Origin: Deinococcus metalli
GTDB lineage: Bacteria; Deinococcota; Deinococci; Deinococcales; Deinococcaceae
Direction of reading: 5' to 3'
Length of the DNA: 64,000 bases
NCBI RefSeq assembly: GCF_014201805.1
Contig: NZ_JACHFK010000003.1
Span: 357,386 to 421,385 of the forward strand
The notes beneath the pieces were generated by a model that was not told the origin of the DNA, did not search any database, and saw nothing but the letters and a program-made list of their open reading frames with translations. The position numbers and the translations under genes were made by a program. This document shows positions 11,083 to 19,638 of the stretch, in pieces. The stretch's first letter is position 1. Each line of letters opens with the position of its first letter.

Positions 11083-12510
11083 ATGAAGTACGTTTCCACG
11101 CGCGGCATCACGACCCTGGGCCGCTTCACCGACGTCCTGCTGATGGGCCTCGCCCCGGACGGCGGGCTGGCCATGCCGGAACGCGTTCCGACATTCAGCG
11201 CCCAGGAACTCGAGGGCCTGCGGCATCTGGAGTACCCGGACCTGGCGTACCGGATCATGCGCCCCTTCATCGACGACGTGCCGGACGCCGACCTGCGCCG
11301 CATCCTGCGCGACACGTACACCCCGGCCGTGTTCCACAGCAAGGACATCACCCCGCTGACTCCACTGGGATCTTCGGGGCTGTACCTGCTGGAACTGTCG
11401 AACGGGCCGTCGCTGGCGTTCAAGGACGTGGCGATGCAGTTCCTGGGGCACATGTTCGAGTACGTGCTGGAGGCTCGGGGCGAACACCTGAACATCCTGG
11501 GCGCGACCTCGGGAGACACGGGCTCGGCCGCCGAGTACGCCATGCTCGGCAAGGGGCGCGTGAACGTGTTCATGCTCTCGCCACACGGCCGCATGAGCGC
11601 GTTCCAGCAGGCGCAGATGTACTCGCTGGCGGAGCCGAACATCTTCAACATCGCCCTTCAGGGCGTGTTCGATGACTGCCAGGACCTCGTGAAGGCCGTG
11701 AACGCCGATCACGGCTTCAAGGCCCGCTTCGACATCGGCGCGGTGAACTCCATCAACTGGGCGCGGGTGCTGGCGCAGGCCGTGTACTACTTCAAGGCCT
11801 ACTTCGCCCTGAACCTCCCCGCCGGTGCCGAGGCCGACTTCAGCGTGCCGTCGGGCAACTTCGGCAACGTCTTCGCCGGGTACCTCGCCCGGCGCATGGG
11901 CCTGCCCATCGGGCAGCTGATCGTCGCCAGCAACGAGAACGACGTGTTGCACGAATTCTTCTCGACCGGCGTGTACCACGTCCGCCCGGCCGAGCGGGTC
12001 GCGGCCACGTCCAGCCCCAGCATGGACATCGGCAAGGCCAGCAATTTCGAGCGCTACCTCTACGCCATCACCGGCAACGACGCCCCGCAGACGCACGGCT
12101 GGTGGGGCGAGGTCGGCCAGGGCCGCCCCGTGGACCTGCGCGGCACGCCCCACTGGGACGCCGTGAAGGCCAGTGGCCTGCGCGGAGGGCGCAGTACCCA
12201 CGCCGACCGCCTGAACACCATCCGGCGCCTCGACCAGACGTACGGCCGCCTGATCGATCCGCACACCGCCGACGGCGTGCTGGTGGGCGAGGTTTACCGC
12301 CGCCCCGGCGTGCCGATGGTGTGCCTGGAGACCGCGCTGCCCGCCAAGTTCGAGGAGACCGTGCAGGAGGCCGTGGGCCGCCTGCCGGAGCGCCCGGAGC
12401 GGTTCGAGGGCATCGAGCGGCTCGACAAGCACTTCGACGTGCTGCCGAACGACGTCGAGACCCTCAAGGCGTACATCGCGCAGAAGCTGGCGGGCAGGGC
12501 CCAGGGCTGA
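11083..12510 (+). CDS. thrC: Threonine synthase
   Basis: A 475-residue PLP enzyme that converts O-phospho-L-homoserine to L-threonine. The N-terminus MKYVSTRG and PDGGLAMPE are typical of the longer threonine synthase class. The PLP lysine is Lys114 in SLAFKDVAMQF. Phosphate and substrate loops GATSGDTGSAAEYAMLGK and VPSGNFGNVFAGYLARRMG are intact. A GGAGG site lies eight bases before the ATG. No other threonine-pathway gene is adjacent. A kbl gene elsewhere in the window would act on a product of threonine breakdown. Confidence 0.96.
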   Translation: MKYVSTRGITTLGRFTDVLLMGLAPDGGLAMPERVPTFSAQELEGLRHLEYPDLAYRIMRPFIDDVPDADLRRILRDTYTPAVFHSKDITPLTPLGSSGLYLLELSNGPSLAFKDVAMQFLGHMFEYVLEARGEHLNILGATSGDTGSAAEYAMLGKGRVNVFMLSPHGRMSAFQQAQMYSLAEPNIFNIALQGVFDDCQDLVKAVNADHGFKARFDIGAVNSINWARVLAQAVYYFKAYFALNLPAGAEADFSVPSGNFGNVFAGYLARRMGLPIGQLIVASNENDVLHEFFSTGVYHVRPAERVAATSSPSMDIGKASNFERYLYAITGNDAPQTHGWWGEVGQGRPVDLRGTPHWDAVKASGLRGGRSTHADRLNTIRRLDQTYGRLIDPHTADGVLVGEVYRRPGVPMVCLETALPAKFEETVQEAVGRLPERPERFEGIERLDKHFDVLPNDVETLKAYIAQKLAGRAQG

Positions 12511-12535
12511 GCGGACGTTCCGGCCGACGCTGACC

Positions 12536-12814
12536 ATGGGGCATCCAGCACTCGCCGCCGGTGTCCAGCTGCTGGTGATGGTCGCCGTTTTCCTGCTGGT
12601 GGGAGAGCGGCGGTTCGCTTCTGTCTACGGCAGTCTGCTCGGGACCGGCCTCGCGCTGTTCGGCGCGTGGTGGGTCGCCGTGAACTGGCGGCGGTTCCGG
12701 GCACACCGTCTGCGGGTCGGGTGGGCGGTCGTGGCCGTGCTGGCCTCCGGCACGGGCTTGACCTGTTTCGGCCTGTTCTTGCTGTGGAGGGCCCTGAGTG
12801 GGCAGCTGCGTTGA
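12536..12814 (+). CDS. Small three-helix membrane protein
   Basis: A 92-residue hydrophobic protein with three predicted membrane segments: VQLLVMVAVFLLVGE, GSLLGTGLALFGAWWVAV and WAVVAVLASGTGLTCFGLFL. Basic residues (RRFRAHRLR) sit between helices two and three. It starts 25 bases after thrC and could be co-transcribed with it. I do not recognise the family. Confidence 0.55.
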   Translation: MGHPALAAGVQLLVMVAVFLLVGERRFASVYGSLLGTGLALFGAWWVAVNWRRFRAHRLRVGWAVVAVLASGTGLTCFGLFLLWRALSGQLR

Positions 12815-12841
12815 CGCGGCTCGGCGCGCCGCCCCTACACT
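12811..12841 (+). promoter_or_regulatory. Candidate promoter giving a near-leaderless channel mRNA
   Basis: TTGACG (12811-12816), a rather long 19 bp spacer and TACACT (12836-12841), with the ATG at 12850. The -35 lies across the end of the preceding gene. No Shine-Dalgarno sequence is seen. Confidence 0.4.
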
Positions 12842-12849
12842 GACTTCAG

Positions 12850-13821
12850 ATGGATCGCCGTCGCCTGAGCCTGCTGCTGGCCCTGATCCTGGGGCTGGTG
12901 GGCTTCGGCACGGTGGGGTACCGCGTGCTGGAGGGCTGGAGCTGGCTGGACTGCGTGTTCATGACGGTCATGACCCTGACCACCGTCGGGTACGGTTCGC
13001 CGGGGCCACTGCACACGGACGGCAAGGTGTTCAGCACACTGCTGATGCTGGTGGGGATCGGGCTGATGCTGTACCTGCTGACCCTGCTGGCCGAGACGGT
13101 GGTGCGCGGCCTGACCGACCCGGCGTCGGTGCAGCGCCGGAAGGAGCGGAAATTGATACACCTCAGGGGTCACACGGTGGTGTGCGGGTACGGGCAGGTG
13201 GGCGAGGCGGTGTGCGCCGCCCTGCGCGCCGCGAAGCGCGAGGTGGTGGTGATCGACCACCGCCCGGAGCACCTGGCGTGGGCCGAGGCACAGGGCATCC
13301 ACACGCTGGTGGGCGACGCGACCGACGAGGACGTGCTGCGCCGCGCGGGGGCCGAGCGGGCGGCGTCGCTGGTGAGCGTGATCAACTCCGATCCGAGCAA
13401 CCTGTACGTGGTGCTGTCCGCCAAGGGCCTGAACCCGCAGCTGCGGGTGATCGCGCGGGCGAGCGACGAGTCGGCGGCCCGCAAGATGCGCCGCGCCGGG
13501 GCGGACGAGGTCGTGAACCCGTACCAGCTGAGCGGCAACCGCATCGCGGCGATGATGCTCGCGCCGCGGCTGGCCCGGCTGCTGAGCGGCGACGTGACCA
13601 GCGAGCACTTCGCCGTGCGCGAGGTCAGCGTGCCGGAGACCCTGGTGGGCCGCACGGTGGCCGACCTGGGCCGCGAGACGGGCGCGCTGGTGGTCGCGGT
13701 GTGGCGCGGCGGGCACCCGGTCGTGGCCCGCCCCAACGAGGTGTTGCAGACCGGTGACGCGGTGCTGGTGGCGGGCGCGGTGGCGGAGGTGGACGCCGTG
13801 GAGGCCGCCCGCCCGGCGTGA
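12850..13821 (+). CDS. Two-helix potassium channel with RCK (TrkA-N/TrkA-C) domains
   Basis: A 323-residue cation channel subunit. Two membrane helices flank a pore loop with the K+ selectivity filter TVGYG (residues about 46-50). The cytosolic part begins after RRKERKLIHLRGH with an RCK-N Rossmann domain (VVCGYGQVGEAVCAALRAAK, then VVVIDHRPEHL and GDATDEDVL), followed by an RCK-C domain (about 235-320: EHFAVREVSVPETLVGRTVA ... TGDAVLVAGAV). This is the MthK/Kch-like architecture, in which ligand binding to the RCK ring gates K+ flow. Residues 60-85 (FSTLLMLVGIGLMLYLLTLL) form the inner helix. Confidence 0.95.
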   Translation: MDRRRLSLLLALILGLVGFGTVGYRVLEGWSWLDCVFMTVMTLTTVGYGSPGPLHTDGKVFSTLLMLVGIGLMLYLLTLLAETVVRGLTDPASVQRRKERKLIHLRGHTVVCGYGQVGEAVCAALRAAKREVVVIDHRPEHLAWAEAQGIHTLVGDATDEDVLRRAGAERAASLVSVINSDPSNLYVVLSAKGLNPQLRVIARASDESAARKMRRAGADEVVNPYQLSGNRIAAMMLAPRLARLLSGDVTSEHFAVREVSVPETLVGRTVADLGRETGALVVAVWRGGHPVVARPNEVLQTGDAVLVAGAVAEVDAVEAARPA

Positions 13822-13926
13822 CCTCCCTGATCCGGCGTGACCTGAACGTTCCATGTGCGTTCTGGACGGCGGTTCAGCGTGTGAAGGGGCACCCTCCGCA
13901 CGGCCACGGCCCCCTAGACTCCGCGC

Positions 13927-14580
13927 ATGCCTGAAACGACCGACGTCTACCTGGATTTCCTGTGCCCCTACGCCTGGCGTGGCGTGGAACTCGCGGCCGT
14001 GCTGCGCGCGCAGGGCGACGCGTTCCGGCTGCGCCACTATTCGCTGGTCGAGGGCAACCACGCCGCGAACCAGAAGGGGCACACCTGGAGCCTGGCCGAT
14101 CAGCCGCTGGACGCTCCGGAGGGCGAGGGATACATGAAGCACCAGACGCCCAGCCTGCGCGCCTTCCTGGCCGCGACGGCCGCCGCCCGGCAGGGCGAGG
14201 ACGCCGCGTGGGCCTTCACCCTGGCCCTGTTCCGCGCGCACCACGAGCAGAAGCGTCCGCTGGACGACGCGGCGATCGCGGACGCCGCCCGCGAGGCGGG
14301 ACTGGACGCCACCCGGTTTGGGCAGGACCGGCAGGACGAGGCTGCTCTGCGGCAGACCCTTCACGCCGAACAAGACGCCGCGCGCGAGGTCGGCGTGTTC
14401 GGCACGCCCACCTTCGTGCTGCCCGGCGGCGAGGCCGCGTACTACCGCTTCGAGCAGCTGACCCGCGATCCCGCCGTGGCCCGCGAGTGGTGGAACCTGT
14501 ACCGCACGGTGCTCCAGCACGGCGCCGGCATCGGCACCATCAAGCGCGCGAAGAACCGCCCCGCCGCCCGCGTGGCCTGA
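13927..14580 (+). CDS. DsbA-family (FrnE-like) thioredoxin-fold protein
   Basis: A 217-residue cytosolic protein with the DsbA/FrnE fold: VYLDFLCPYAWRGVELAAVL at the active site, a helical insertion, and the cis-Pro strand GVFGTPTFVLPGG near residue 160. The site is CPYA, with one cysteine rather than CxxC, so it is more like 2-hydroxychromene-2-carboxylate isomerase or glutathione-dependent relatives than a disulfide oxidase. The TAGACT box at 13915-13920, six bases before the ATG, indicates a leaderless mRNA. The substrate is unknown. Confidence 0.82.
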   Translation: MPETTDVYLDFLCPYAWRGVELAAVLRAQGDAFRLRHYSLVEGNHAANQKGHTWSLADQPLDAPEGEGYMKHQTPSLRAFLAATAAARQGEDAAWAFTLALFRAHHEQKRPLDDAAIADAAREAGLDATRFGQDRQDEAALRQTLHAEQDAAREVGVFGTPTFVLPGGEAAYYRFEQLTRDPAVAREWWNLYRTVLQHGAGIGTIKRAKNRPAARVA

Positions 14581-14595
14581 CGTCGCCCGGCGGGT

Positions 14596-14916
14596 TCACG
14601 CCAGCGGTTCGACGTGCACGGCGGTGCCGTACGCGAGCACCTCGGTCACGCCGTCGGTGATCTCGTTCGCGTCGTAGCGCATGGCGATCACGGCGTTGGC
14701 GCCCAGCGCGCGGGCGTGCTCGACCATCAGCTCGAAGGCCTCCTGCCGCGCCTTCTCGGCCAGCTCGGTGTACAGGGTGATGTTGCCGCCCAGCAGCGTC
14801 TGGAGCGAGGCACCCACCTGCCCCAGCACGCTGCGCGAGCGCACGGTCAGGCCACGCACCACGCCCAGTTCCCGCGTGACGCGGTGGCCCTCGAGGTGGG
14901 TGGAAGTCGTGGTCAT
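14596..14916 (-). CDS. UPF0145 / YbjQ family protein
   Basis: A 106-residue protein matching the standard YbjQ length and motif order: [60 protein letters not shown] and [12 protein letters not shown]. The family forms pentameric rings in solved structures, with no settled function. The ATG at 14916 is preferred over an upstream ATG because the protein then begins [13 protein letters not shown], as family members do. It converges on the DsbA-like gene. Confidence 0.9.
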   Translation of the reverse strand: MTTTSTHLEGHRVTRELGVVRGLTVRSRSVLGQVGASLQTLLGGNITLYTELAEKARQEAFELMVEHARALGANAVIAMRYDANEITDGVTEVLAYGTAVHVEPLA

Positions 14917-14982
14917 GAAGGCCTGCCATGTGCGTCCGGTCATGCCGCGGGTACGCGCCGGCGCGTGGTGGAGTTGCCGGCG

Positions 14983-16131
14983 TTACCCGCCGTCCAGACC
15001 CAGCCGCCGCGCGACCTCGCCCGTGGGCCGCTTCAGGCCGCTGCGGACGTCCATGTACTCGCGGTACACGTCGTCGAAGCTGTGGATCAGCACAGCCATC
15101 ACGCCGTGGTCCCCGATCTCCAGCCCCTGGAGGCGGAAGCCGGCGCGCAGTTTGGGCAGCAGCACGGCCGTGTTCGTGGCGTGGTGCGCGCTGCGCACGA
15201 GGTCGTAGCCCTGCCCGCGCAGGAACGCGAGGATCACCGGCAGCAGCCGCGTGTACAGGCCCCGGCCCCGGTGCGCGGGCAGGAAGGCCGTGTTCGTCAT
15301 GTACGCCGTGCGCGCGTTCCACTGCCGCGAGGACTGCCACCCCACCACGTGGCCGCCGTGCGCGACCAGCCACGCGTACTGCGGGACATCTGGCGGGGCG
15401 TGCCGGCCGGCGTGCGGCCACTCGAACGACACGGTGTCGTACACGGCGGCCTCCAGCTGCGCGTAGACCGCGCGGTATGTGGCCTCTGGCACGGCGTGGA
15501 GGGTGTACTCGCCGCCCAGATCGACCCCTGCACTCGCGTCATCGGGCAGGGGGATCACGGGGACCGGCGGGGCCGGCGGCTGGGGGAGGGCCGACACGCC
15601 CAGGCGCCGGGCCGTGTCGCCGTGTGCCTGCGCGAAGCCGCTGCGGACGTGCATCGCGTCCCGGTACGCGGCGTCCAGGCTCAGGGTCAGCGCCACGTTC
15701 ACGCCGCCCTCGTACAGGTTCAGGCCCTGCACCAGGAAGCCCGCGCGCAGCTTGGGGATGATCACGCGGTTGTTCGTGGCGCGGTGGTGGCTCTGCACCA
15801 GCGTGTACCCGGCGGTCCGGAAGGCGTCCAGCACGTGCGGCAGCAGCCGTGAATACAGCCCCTGGCCCTGGTGCGCGGGCAGGATGCCGGTGTCGGCCAT
15901 GGAGACCGTGCGCTCGTCCGTGCGGTGCGAGTACTGCCAGCCGACCACTTCCTCTCCGTGGGAGATGCCCCACGTGAAGGTCTCGCCCAGCGGCGGCGCG
16001 CTCAGGGTGGGCGGCCCGAAGGCGTAGCCCCACGTGCCGCCGAAGATCTGCCCCTCCAGCCGCGCGCACGCGGCGCGGTACCCGTCCAGCGGAATCGGCC
16101 GCAGGGTGTACCCGCCGCCGAGGTCGGTCAC
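14983..16131 (-). CDS. Tandem double-GNAT acetyltransferase
   Basis: A 382-residue protein with two homologous GNAT-fold halves of about 170 residues joined by a Pro-rich linker (QPPAPPVPVIPLPDD). Each half has a Q/RGxGxY/F-type acetyl-CoA loop: LPAHQGQGLYSRLLPHVLDA in the first and LPAHRGRGLYTRLLPVILAF in the second. Both also share a TNxxxxxPKLRAGF segment and a terminal DVRSG motif, so the protein arose by internal duplication. The GTG start at 16131 overlaps the aguA stop as GTGA, which indicates translational coupling to agmatine deiminase. The substrate is unknown; coupling to aguA makes a polyamine-related acceptor a speculation worth testing. Confidence 0.85.
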   Translation of the reverse strand: MTDLGGGYTLRPIPLDGYRAACARLEGQIFGGTWGYAFGPPTLSAPPLGETFTWGISHGEEVVGWQYSHRTDERTVSMADTGILPAHQGQGLYSRLLPHVLDAFRTAGYTLVQSHHRATNNRVIIPKLRAGFLVQGLNLYEGGVNVALTLSLDAAYRDAMHVRSGFAQAHGDTARRLGVSALPQPPAPPVPVIPLPDDASAGVDLGGEYTLHAVPEATYRAVYAQLEAAVYDTVSFEWPHAGRHAPPDVPQYAWLVAHGGHVVGWQSSRQWNARTAYMTNTAFLPAHRGRGLYTRLLPVILAFLRGQGYDLVRSAHHATNTAVLLPKLRAGFRLQGLEIGDHGVMAVLIHSFDDVYREYMDVRSGLKRPTGEVARRLGLDGG

Positions 16132-17186
16132 TCCCCGGTCCACACCGTGCCCGCCGGCTGCTGCTGGGTCACGCAGTGGAAGCTGCCGCCCCCCTCGATG
16201 ATCTCGCGGCTGCTCAGGCCGATCACCTCGCGGCCCGGGAACAGCGGCGTCAGGATGTCCAGCGCAGAGGCGTCGTTCGGGTCGCCGTACTGCGGCACGA
16301 CCACGAAGCCGTTGCCGATGTAGAAGTTCGCGTACGTGGGGGGCAGCCGGCCCTCGGCGCCCTCCAGGTGGGTCTCGGGAAGCGGCAGCTCCACGATCCG
16401 GAAGGGCCGGCCGTCCAGCGTGGTCATGGCGCGCAGGGCTGTCAGGTTCCGCGCCATCACCGCGTGGTTCGGGTCGTCCTGATCGCTTTCCACGCTGGTC
16501 ACGATGGTCGACTCGTCCACGAAGCGGGTGATGGTGTCGATGTGGCCGTCGGTGTGGTCGTTCTCCAGGCCGCCGTCCAGCCACAGCAGCTGGCGCACGC
16601 CCAGCGTGTCCGCGAGCAGGACGGCGTAGCCCTCCTCGGTCAGGCCGGGATTGCGGGTGTCCGTCAGGAAGCACGAGCGGGTGGTCAGCCCCACGCCCGC
16701 GCCGTTCACCTCCAGGCCGCCGCCCTCCAGCACGAAGGGCAGCGCCCAGCGCCGCGCGCCGAGATGAGCAGCCACGTACTCGGGCACGCGGTCGTCGTTC
16801 TGGAAGTGGAATTTGCCTCCCCACGCGTTGAAGCGCCAGTCGGTCAGGGCCAGCTCGCCCCCGTCGCGGCGCACGAAGATCGGGCCGTTGTCGCGCAGCC
16901 ACACGTCGTCCAGCGGCACGGCGTGGTACGTCACGTCCGCGCCCGCCAGCCGCGCGCGGGCGTCGGCGCTACTCTCGGCGTCGCGCACCAGCAGGTGGAC
17001 CGACTCGAAGGAGGCGATGGTGCGCACCAGCCCGGCGAACTCGGCGCGCACGCCCTCCAGGTGGCCGAACCACAGGTCGTCGTCCGCGGGCCAGCTCATC
17101 CACGTGGCGGCGTGCTCGGCCCACTCGGGCGGCATGGCGAAGCCCAGGTCGCGCGGGGTGGCCTCGGGGGCAGCGGTGTCGGTCAT
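16128..17186 (-). CDS. aguA: Agmatine deiminase
   Basis: A 352-residue enzyme of the guanidino-group-modifying superfamily that converts agmatine to N-carbamoylputrescine, the substrate of aguB in this window. Features include PPEWAEHAATWMSWP near the start, VWLRDNGPIFV, GLENDHTDGHIDTITRFVDE and the catalytic Cys338 in EGGGSFHCVTQQ. I chose the ATG at 17186 because a TTTAAT -10-like box lies seven bases upstream; the ATG at 17195 falls inside that box. It is translationally coupled to the downstream double-GNAT gene. Confidence 0.95.
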   Translation of the reverse strand: MTDTAAPEATPRDLGFAMPPEWAEHAATWMSWPADDDLWFGHLEGVRAEFAGLVRTIASFESVHLLVRDAESSADARARLAGADVTYHAVPLDDVWLRDNGPIFVRRDGGELALTDWRFNAWGGKFHFQNDDRVPEYVAAHLGARRWALPFVLEGGGLEVNGAGVGLTTRSCFLTDTRNPGLTEEGYAVLLADTLGVRQLLWLDGGLENDHTDGHIDTITRFVDESTIVTSVESDQDDPNHAVMARNLTALRAMTTLDGRPFRIVELPLPETHLEGAEGRLPPTYANFYIGNGFVVVPQYGDPNDASALDILTPLFPGREVIGLSSREIIEGGGSFHCVTQQQPAGTVWTGE

Positions 17187-17233
17187 GTCCGGCATTAAAC
17201 CAGACGCCGCCCACGTCACTGTTCGGCTGGCCT

Positions 17234-17572
17234 TCAGCCGGGCGTGTCGCTCAGCGTGACGCGCAGGGGCACACGTTTCCCGATCTCCACGTCGCTCGCC
17301 CCGGAGATGCCCAGGCCCGGCCACGCGCCGCCCACGGCGGGAAACTGCACGCGCACCAGCCGGACGCGGCGGCCCTCGCCCACCAGCAGCGTGGCCTTCA
17401 GTTCCCCGGCGCGGACGCAGCGCGCATTGATCGGGCAGCGGCTGTCCTGCACGCGCAGCAGCGTGACCGTTCGGGTTCCCAGGTGGCCCGTCTGGCCGGG
17501 GGTGAGGGTCACGCTGGCGGCGCCGGCCAGGGACGTGCCGGCCAACAGCAGGAGGGACAGCAGGCGCTTCAT
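17234..17572 (-). CDS. Small exported protein
   Basis: A 112-residue protein with a clear Sec signal peptide (MKRLLSLLLLAGTSLAGAAS, probable cleavage after AGA or GAA). The mature part is an 85-residue, mostly beta-strand domain with two cysteines (SRCPINARCVRAGE) that could form a disulfide, and a conserved-looking strand RVRLVRVQFPAVGG. It lies just upstream of aguA on the same strand. I do not recognise the family. Confidence 0.7.
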   Translation of the reverse strand: MKRLLSLLLLAGTSLAGAASVTLTPGQTGHLGTRTVTLLRVQDSRCPINARCVRAGELKATLLVGEGRRVRLVRVQFPAVGGAWPGLGISGASDVEIGKRVPLRVTLSDTPG

Positions 17573-17621
17573 AACCGCAGTGTGCGGGTCTGGCCTGAAG
17601 GGAGCCTGATGCCCGCGGACC

Positions 17622-17891
17622 TCAGCCGATCAGGGGGGCGTCCTCGGTGCCGGCCAGCGCGTGGAAGTGCGCGGCCTTCTCGCGCAGGTTCATGGCGCCG
17701 TAGCACTCCGCCAGCCGCAGCGCGAAGAACTGCGTGGCGCGGATGTCCTCGCGCTGTTCGGCGGATTCCAGGCACTCGCGGTAATGCAGCACGGCCAGGT
17801 GGTACTGCGCCGCCTTGGCGGCGTGCTCGGCCCGGCAGTGGCTCATGCGTAGGGACACGATGTCCCGCCGGTCGCTGCTGACGGCCTTCAT
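17622..17891 (-). CDS. Small TPR-like helical protein
   Basis: An 89-residue protein, MKAVSSDRRDIVSLRMSHCR onward, made of amphipathic helices with a TPR-like pattern (AAKAAQYHLAVLHYRECLES, then ATQFFALRLAECYGAMNLRE). The ATG at 17891 is supported by TACACT seven bases upstream; the frame is open further upstream but gives unlikely sequence. It probably mediates protein-protein contact. The partner is unknown. Confidence 0.65.
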   Translation of the reverse strand: MKAVSSDRRDIVSLRMSHCRAEHAAKAAQYHLAVLHYRECLESAEQREDIRATQFFALRLAECYGAMNLREKAAHFHALAGTEDAPLIG

Positions 17892-18056
17892 AGGCGGCAG
17901 TGTAAGCTGCCCGCGGCCCGTGTGAATGAAAGATGAAGCAGCATTGCCATCGTCATACACGCACTTTTTCGGCATACAGCGAAATCCGCGCTGTCTATTA
18001 CTGCAACGCGGCACGCTGTTGCACAGGTGGTCGGGACCACCGCCGAGCTGCGCTCC

Positions 18057-19445
18057 TCAGCGCACCGTGGCGCGCACGCCCAGGGTCGGCAGGATGACGT
18101 CGCCCAGAGTGACCCGCAGTTCCGCGCCCAGCGGGGCGGACGTGCTCAGCGGCAGGTCCAGCGCCAGTTCCGGAATCAGCAGGGTGGCCTGGGCGCCCCG
18201 GCGGTCCACCACGATGCCCGTCCACTCGCGCTCCGGGTGCGCGGCCACGAAGCGCAGGGTGTGGTGGCGGCGGCTGGCGCGCTCGGCCTGCCGCGTGGCG
18301 TCCGCGTTCAGGCCTGCCTGCGCGATGTGCGACGCCATCACCCGACCCGGCATGGGATCGGCGCCCGCCAGGAACGCGCGCAGCTGCTGGTGCACCACCA
18401 GGTCCAGGTAGCGGCGCATGGGACTGGTGACCTGCACGTACAGGTCCAGGCCCATGCCGTGGTGCGGGCCGGGCGCCGGCTGAAAGCGGGTGCGGGCCAG
18501 GGTGCGCCGCCGCGCCCAGTGCGCGCTGAGCGACTCGCCGCGCACGCTGCGGGTCGGGTGGTCCTGCGTGGCGTAGGGCACCGGAATGCCGTTGTCGTCT
18601 GCGAAGATCGCCGCGCCCCAGCCGGCCAGCGTCATGCATTCCTGCACCACGAAGCGCATCTCCGGTTTGGGCAGGGGCGTGATGGTCACGCCGTGCTCGT
18701 CGGCCTTCAGGCGGACTTCCGGCAGGTCGATGCTCAGGGCGCCCTCGGCCTCGCGCAGGGTCCGGCTGGCCCGCGCGAGACGCTGCAACGCCACGAAGGG
18801 GGCCTCGCCCGCGTCCAGCCGCGCCTGCGCCTGCGTGTACGTCACGCGCGTGACGCGCACGGTGGTGAGCTGCACGTCCACCGCGTCCGCGTTGCCCTCG
18901 GCGTCCAGGTCCAGCGACACCGACAGGGCGGGCGAGGTCGGGTGCAGCCCCAGTCCGGCCTGCTCGACCAGCGCGTCCGGGAGCATGCCGGTGGTGGAGT
19001 CCGGCAGGTACAGCGTCGCGCCGCGCGAGCGGGCCGCCTCGTCCAGGGCGCTGTCCGGCGGGACCAGGGCCGCCACGTCCGCCACGTGGACCCACAGGCG
19101 CGTCAGGCCGCCCGGGAGCAGCTCGATGCTCACCGCGTCGTCGGGGTCGCGGTTGCCCTCGTCGTCGATGGCCCACGCGTCCAAGTGCGTCAGGTCCACG
19201 CGCGGCTCGTCGGGGAAGGGCGGCACCGGCAGGTCGAGGGGCGTCGTGGTCGCGTGCAGCCGGTCCGCGTAGGGCGTGCGGGCCTCGCTCCACACGCCGG
19301 TGCGCAGCAGCAGTGCGTGCGCGGCCTCTGGCGTCTCGCTGTGGCCCAAGTCGCGCAGGGTGCGGCTCTTGTCCTGCTTGCCGCGGGCGAGCAACTCGAC
19401 CTCTGTGCGCTGGGCGGGGTTGAGATCCGGCAGCTGGGCGGTCAT
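18057..19445 (-). CDS. RNase II-family exoribonuclease lacking cold-shock domains
   Basis: A 462-residue 3'-5' exoribonuclease. The N-terminus (NPAQRTEVELLARGKQDKSR ... EAAHALLLRTGVW) is a helical, winged-helix-like segment in place of the two cold-shock domains of classical RNase II/R. The RNB catalytic domain starts near residue 85 with AWAIDDEGNRDPDDAVSIEL, which supplies the Mg-binding Asp residues, and contains LWVHVADVAALV and TSPMRRYLDLVVHQQL. A C-terminal S1-like barrel (WTGIVVDRRGAQATLLIPEL) follows. This matches the compact Deinococcus RNase II-like enzyme architecture. A TATCCT box lies eight bases before the ATG. Confidence 0.92.
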   Translation of the reverse strand: MTAQLPDLNPAQRTEVELLARGKQDKSRTLRDLGHSETPEAAHALLLRTGVWSEARTPYADRLHATTTPLDLPVPPFPDEPRVDLTHLDAWAIDDEGNRDPDDAVSIELLPGGLTRLWVHVADVAALVPPDSALDEAARSRGATLYLPDSTTGMLPDALVEQAGLGLHPTSPALSVSLDLDAEGNADAVDVQLTTVRVTRVTYTQAQARLDAGEAPFVALQRLARASRTLREAEGALSIDLPEVRLKADEHGVTITPLPKPEMRFVVQECMTLAGWGAAIFADDNGIPVPYATQDHPTRSVRGESLSAHWARRRTLARTRFQPAPGPHHGMGLDLYVQVTSPMRRYLDLVVHQQLRAFLAGADPMPGRVMASHIAQAGLNADATRQAERASRRHHTLRFVAAHPEREWTGIVVDRRGAQATLLIPELALDLPLSTSAPLGAELRVTLGDVILPTLGVRATVR

Positions 19446-19592
19446 CTGCGCTCAGGATAGACGCTCGGCCAACTGGCGCGTGCGTGTAAACCTAAACCTT
19501 CCAATCTGTCTGATGAACCTGCCTGCCGAGGAGCTGAACGGCTGCGACGTCTCAGATCAGCCCACAATCTGCCGGGGTATGGAAAGTTGAGA

Positions 19593-19621
19593 TTGACAAT
19601 CTAGAAGATCTGTGTTTCTAT
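19593..19621 (+). promoter_or_regulatory. Strong promoter with a palindrome over the -35
   Basis: TTGACA (19593-19598), a 17 bp spacer and TTCTAT (19616-19621), 17 bases before the ATG. The -35 is embedded in a perfect inverted repeat GATTG-A-CAATC (19591-19601), a likely repressor site. The surrounding sequence is notably AT-rich for this genome. Confidence 0.7.
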
Positions 19622-19638
19622 TGTGTCAGGAGGAGCAC

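Noticed and set aside
9886..12537. An 883-residue minus-strand open frame spanning nos and thrC
   Set aside because: Its translation is rich in Val/His/Gln/Arg with no domain motifs, and it overlaps two clear genes on both strands; long shadow frames are expected at this GC content.
13915..13925. A conventional promoter with a leader for the DsbA-like gene
   Set aside because: No Shine-Dalgarno sequence is present and the -10 box is too close to the ATG; a leaderless start fits better.
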